DNA from: an uncultured euryarchaeote
GTDB lineage: Archaea; Thermoplasmatota; Poseidoniia; Poseidoniales; Poseidoniaceae
NCBI GenBank assembly: GCA_937892665.1
Contig: CALBJF010000240.1
Span: 1-7,584, forward strand
Length of the DNA: 7,584 nt
Direction: 5' to 3'
A program made the translations under genes and the position numbers. Positions 6,135-7,584 of the stretch are shown piece after piece. Each line of letters starts with the position of its first letter. Position 1 is the stretch's first letter. The notes beneath the pieces were generated by a model. That model saw nothing but the letters and a program-made list of their open reading frames with translations. It did no database searches and had not been told where the DNA came from.

Positions 6135-7258
6135 ATATGGGTATTCAACATCATTCGCATTCGGCTGTGAAGCCAGGACAACCAGGCAGCGGATTGTTTC
6201 CAAATTCTCCACTCGGGGAACAAGTGGATGGAATCCCAACAGGGAGAGATGTCGATTGGGAACCCCTGGTAGACTATCGCAGAAATGGTGTTTCTGAAAC
6301 CACAATTCATGGAGCAGTCGCCTGGGCGCACGGGGATGAAGTCATACATTCCTTTGGAGGAAATGTTCTTTGTTACGGGCGCTCGATGATGAAACCATTT
6401 ATGCTCAAAGCATTCGTTAAGGAACTCGAGTCGTTCTCTTGGGAACAAAAAGCGATAGCCGTAGCGAGTCATAATGGTGATACTGAACACGTAGCAGCAG
6501 CACAATCTCTTCTTTCAGAATCAGAATGGCCGCTAATGTTGACGCCATTGGATGTTCCTTTGATTCAATTTGGCCGTCAGGTACGTCGGCCTCGCCGCTG
6601 GTACCATACCTGCTCAGGAGAGCATGCAGCAATCCTTCGAGGTTGTCGGGAAAAGGGATGGAATCGAGCAGGATATACACTTCCGAATCATCCTGTTTTC
6701 GAAGCCTATATGGAACAAATCCGTAGATTCCTTGGTAAAGATTGGACGCCATTACGAATCGCTAAAGACGGATGTGGTTTACCAACTGTTTCCAACACTG
6801 TTGCTGAATTAGCACAGATTTACGCAGGTCTTGTGCGAGATAAAAACTCTGATTGGATTTGGGAATCTATGGTGCGACATCCTGATCTTGTTGGTGGATT
6901 TAACCGGCTCGATTCAACCATTCTCAAAGCAGGCGCAGGTTCTGTAATCGCCAAGGAAGGTGCTGATGGATTACTTGGCCTTGCTATTGAACATCCAGAT
7001 TATCCCAAAGGTCTAGGGATTGTGGTTAAAATTGCACATGGTTGGAATGCTCAAGCAACATGGTATGTTGCTCGTGCTGTCTTAGGTGTTCTTGGTATTG
7101 ATCTACGCAATCCATATCCATTGCATCGACAAAAAGCATTTATCGTTCCAGGAATTGTTCCTGAAAAATACCATTCCATTCTCGAAACAATTCCTACATG
7201 GGATGAATGGGATCCTGATCAAGACCGCTGGATATATGACCCAGAGGTGAAGGAATGA
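6131..7258 (+). CDS. R. etli-type (asparaginase II family) amidohydrolase-like protein
   Basis: A predicted cytoplasmic protein of 375 residues of the asparaginase II family (Rhizobium etli ReAV type), a serine-dependent hydrolase fold unrelated to the E. coli asparaginases. The Ser-x-x-Lys motif is GRSMMKPF with S85 and K88; the second serine is S113 in ASHNGDTEH. The zinc-site cysteines are C161 in HTCSGEHAAI and C215 in DGCGLP; AKEGADG carries K275, and PDLVGGFNRLD is the usual helix-loop. By my alignment the third zinc ligand, a Lys in the R. etli enzyme, is E164 here, so metal binding or specificity may differ. About 45 extra N-terminal residues, starting with a His-, Gly- and Pro-rich stretch (HHSHSAVKPGQPGSG), precede the normal family start near PLVDYRRNG; a start at M3 (6137) is equally possible. 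It overlaps the monooxygenase and the dehydrogenase by ATGA on each side. An amidase role on a pathway intermediate is as likely as asparagine hydrolysis. Confidence 0.8.
   Translation: MNMGIQHHSHSAVKPGQPGSGLFPNSPLGEQVDGIPTGRDVDWEPLVDYRRNGVSETTIHGAVAWAHGDEVIHSFGGNVLCYGRSMMKPFMLKAFVKELESFSWEQKAIAVASHNGDTEHVAAAQSLLSESEWPLMLTPLDVPLIQFGRQVRRPRRWYHTCSGEHAAILRGCREKGWNRAGYTLPNHPVFEAYMEQIRRFLGKDWTPLRIAKDGCGLPTVSNTVAELAQIYAGLVRDKNSDWIWESMVRHPDLVGGFNRLDSTILKAGAGSVIAKEGADGLLGLAIEHPDYPKGLGIVVKIAHGWNAQATWYVARAVLGVLGIDLRNPYPLHRQKAFIVPGIVPEKYHSILETIPTWDEWDPDQDRWIYDPEVKE
7244..7250 (+). promoter_or_regulatory. Strong ribosome binding site for the aldehyde dehydrogenase
   Basis: GAGGTGA at 7244-7250 is a 7-base match to the anti-Shine-Dalgarno complement, 4 bases before ATG 7255. 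It lies within the end of the asparaginase-family gene, as expected for translational coupling. Confidence 0.6.
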
Positions 7259-7584
7259 ATGTTCAAAATTTCATCGGTGGAGAATTTGTTGATGCTGTTG
7301 ATAACACGACACTAGAGAATTTCGCTCCAGCAACCGGGCAACTTATTGGAACGATTCCTCGTTCCAAACAACCCGATGTTTATCGCGCAGTAGCAGCAGC
7401 GCGTGTTGCTCAGCATGAGTGGGCTGATTTGACACTTGATGACCGAGCAGATTGGCTCGAAGCCATCGCCGATGCTCTCGAATCTCGAAGCGAAGAACTC
7501 GCACGAAGAGAGTCTTTAGATACGGGGAAACCGCTTTCACTTGCACAACGGGTTGATGCAAAGCGTTCAGTAGAGAATTTCCGT
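7255..7584 (+). CDS. Aldehyde dehydrogenase, N-terminal part (cut by window end)
   Basis: The first 110 residues of an NAD(P)-dependent aldehyde dehydrogenase, normally about 480-500 residues; the frame is still open at the right edge. It begins NFIGGEFVDA, followed by FAPATGQLIGTIPRS, then a helix with AVAAARVAQHEW and the segment ESLDTGKPLSLAQRVDAKRS leading to VENFR. The DTGKPLSLA...DAKRSVENFR run resembles 2-aminomuconate/2-hydroxymuconate semialdehyde dehydrogenases (ALDH8-like), in which the equivalent segment reads QGK..LAR..DIPR..NFR; betaine-aldehyde-type enzymes are the main alternative. The catalytic Cys and Glu and the Rossmann glycines lie beyond the window, so specificity is tentative. 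The start codon overlaps the previous stop (ATGA, 7255-7258). As third enzyme after a flavin monooxygenase and an amidohydrolase-like protein, it would oxidise an aldehyde intermediate. Confidence 0.85.
   Translation, partial: MNVQNFIGGEFVDAVDNTTLENFAPATGQLIGTIPRSKQPDVYRAVAAARVAQHEWADLTLDDRADWLEAIADALESRSEELARRESLDTGKPLSLAQRVDAKRSVENFR

Noticed and set aside
5928..6505. Two overlapping minus-strand open frames (125 and 140 residues) across the monooxygenase/asparaginase junction
   Set aside because: Both are opposite strongly supported coding sequence, overlap each other, and have Cys/His/Ser-rich translations without a recognisable domain.
1..7584. CRISPR arrays, tRNA or rRNA genes, insertion sequences, long repeats, clear hairpin terminators
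   Set aside because: Reading both strands I saw no regularly spaced repeats, no transposase motifs, no cloverleaf or rRNA signature, and no G/C-rich hairpin with a T-run in the short spacers.

Overview
The window is gene-dense and read on both strands, with no gap over about 70 bases between genes. Every function below is read from protein motifs by eye; no search was run. The organism is probably a prokaryote from surface seawater. I lean towards a marine planktonic euryarchaeon (Marine Group II/III, Poseidoniia-like). The reasons are moderate GC, very tight packing, GGTG-type ribosome binding sites (AGGTGA, GAGGTGA), a TATA-like box at near-leaderless distance from one start, and a membrane-anchored exo-protein rich in N-glycosylation sequons. 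This assignment is an inference (about 0.5); a bacterium is not excluded.

Bases 1-2161 (+) hold the tail of an unidentified upstream gene (stop at 156-158), then one long gene. That gene encodes a complete family 1 beta-glycosidase fused in frame, with almost no linker, to a complete sugar-1-phosphate nucleotidyltransferase. Bases 2129-3933 (-) converge on it. They encode a small membrane-anchored homologue of DNase I, followed 11 bases later by a compact galactokinase-type GHMP sugar kinase, which overlaps the fusion gene tail-to-tail by 33 bases. The glycosidase, C1-type kinase and nucleotidyltransferase could together take a glycoside to free sugar, sugar-1-phosphate and NDP-sugar. The fusion carries the first and last steps and the convergent kinase would supply the middle one.

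Bases 4023-7584 (+) run the other way from a short divergent spacer. A TPR-like helical repeat protein is followed after 60 bases by a tightly coupled set: a luciferase-like flavin monooxygenase, an R. etli-type asparaginase-family protein and an aldehyde dehydrogenase cut off by the window end. The last three are joined by two 4-base ATGA start/stop overlaps, so they are very probably one transcript. The aldehyde dehydrogenase N-terminus looks most like the 2-aminomuconate/2-hydroxymuconate semialdehyde group, which suggests catabolism of a nitrogen-containing or aromatic compound; the substrate cannot be read from this sequence.

The most notable items are the glycosidase-nucleotidyltransferase fusion, the DNase I homologue that keeps the catalytic set and the single structural cysteine pair, and the asparaginase-family protein with Glu in place of the usual zinc-binding Lys.
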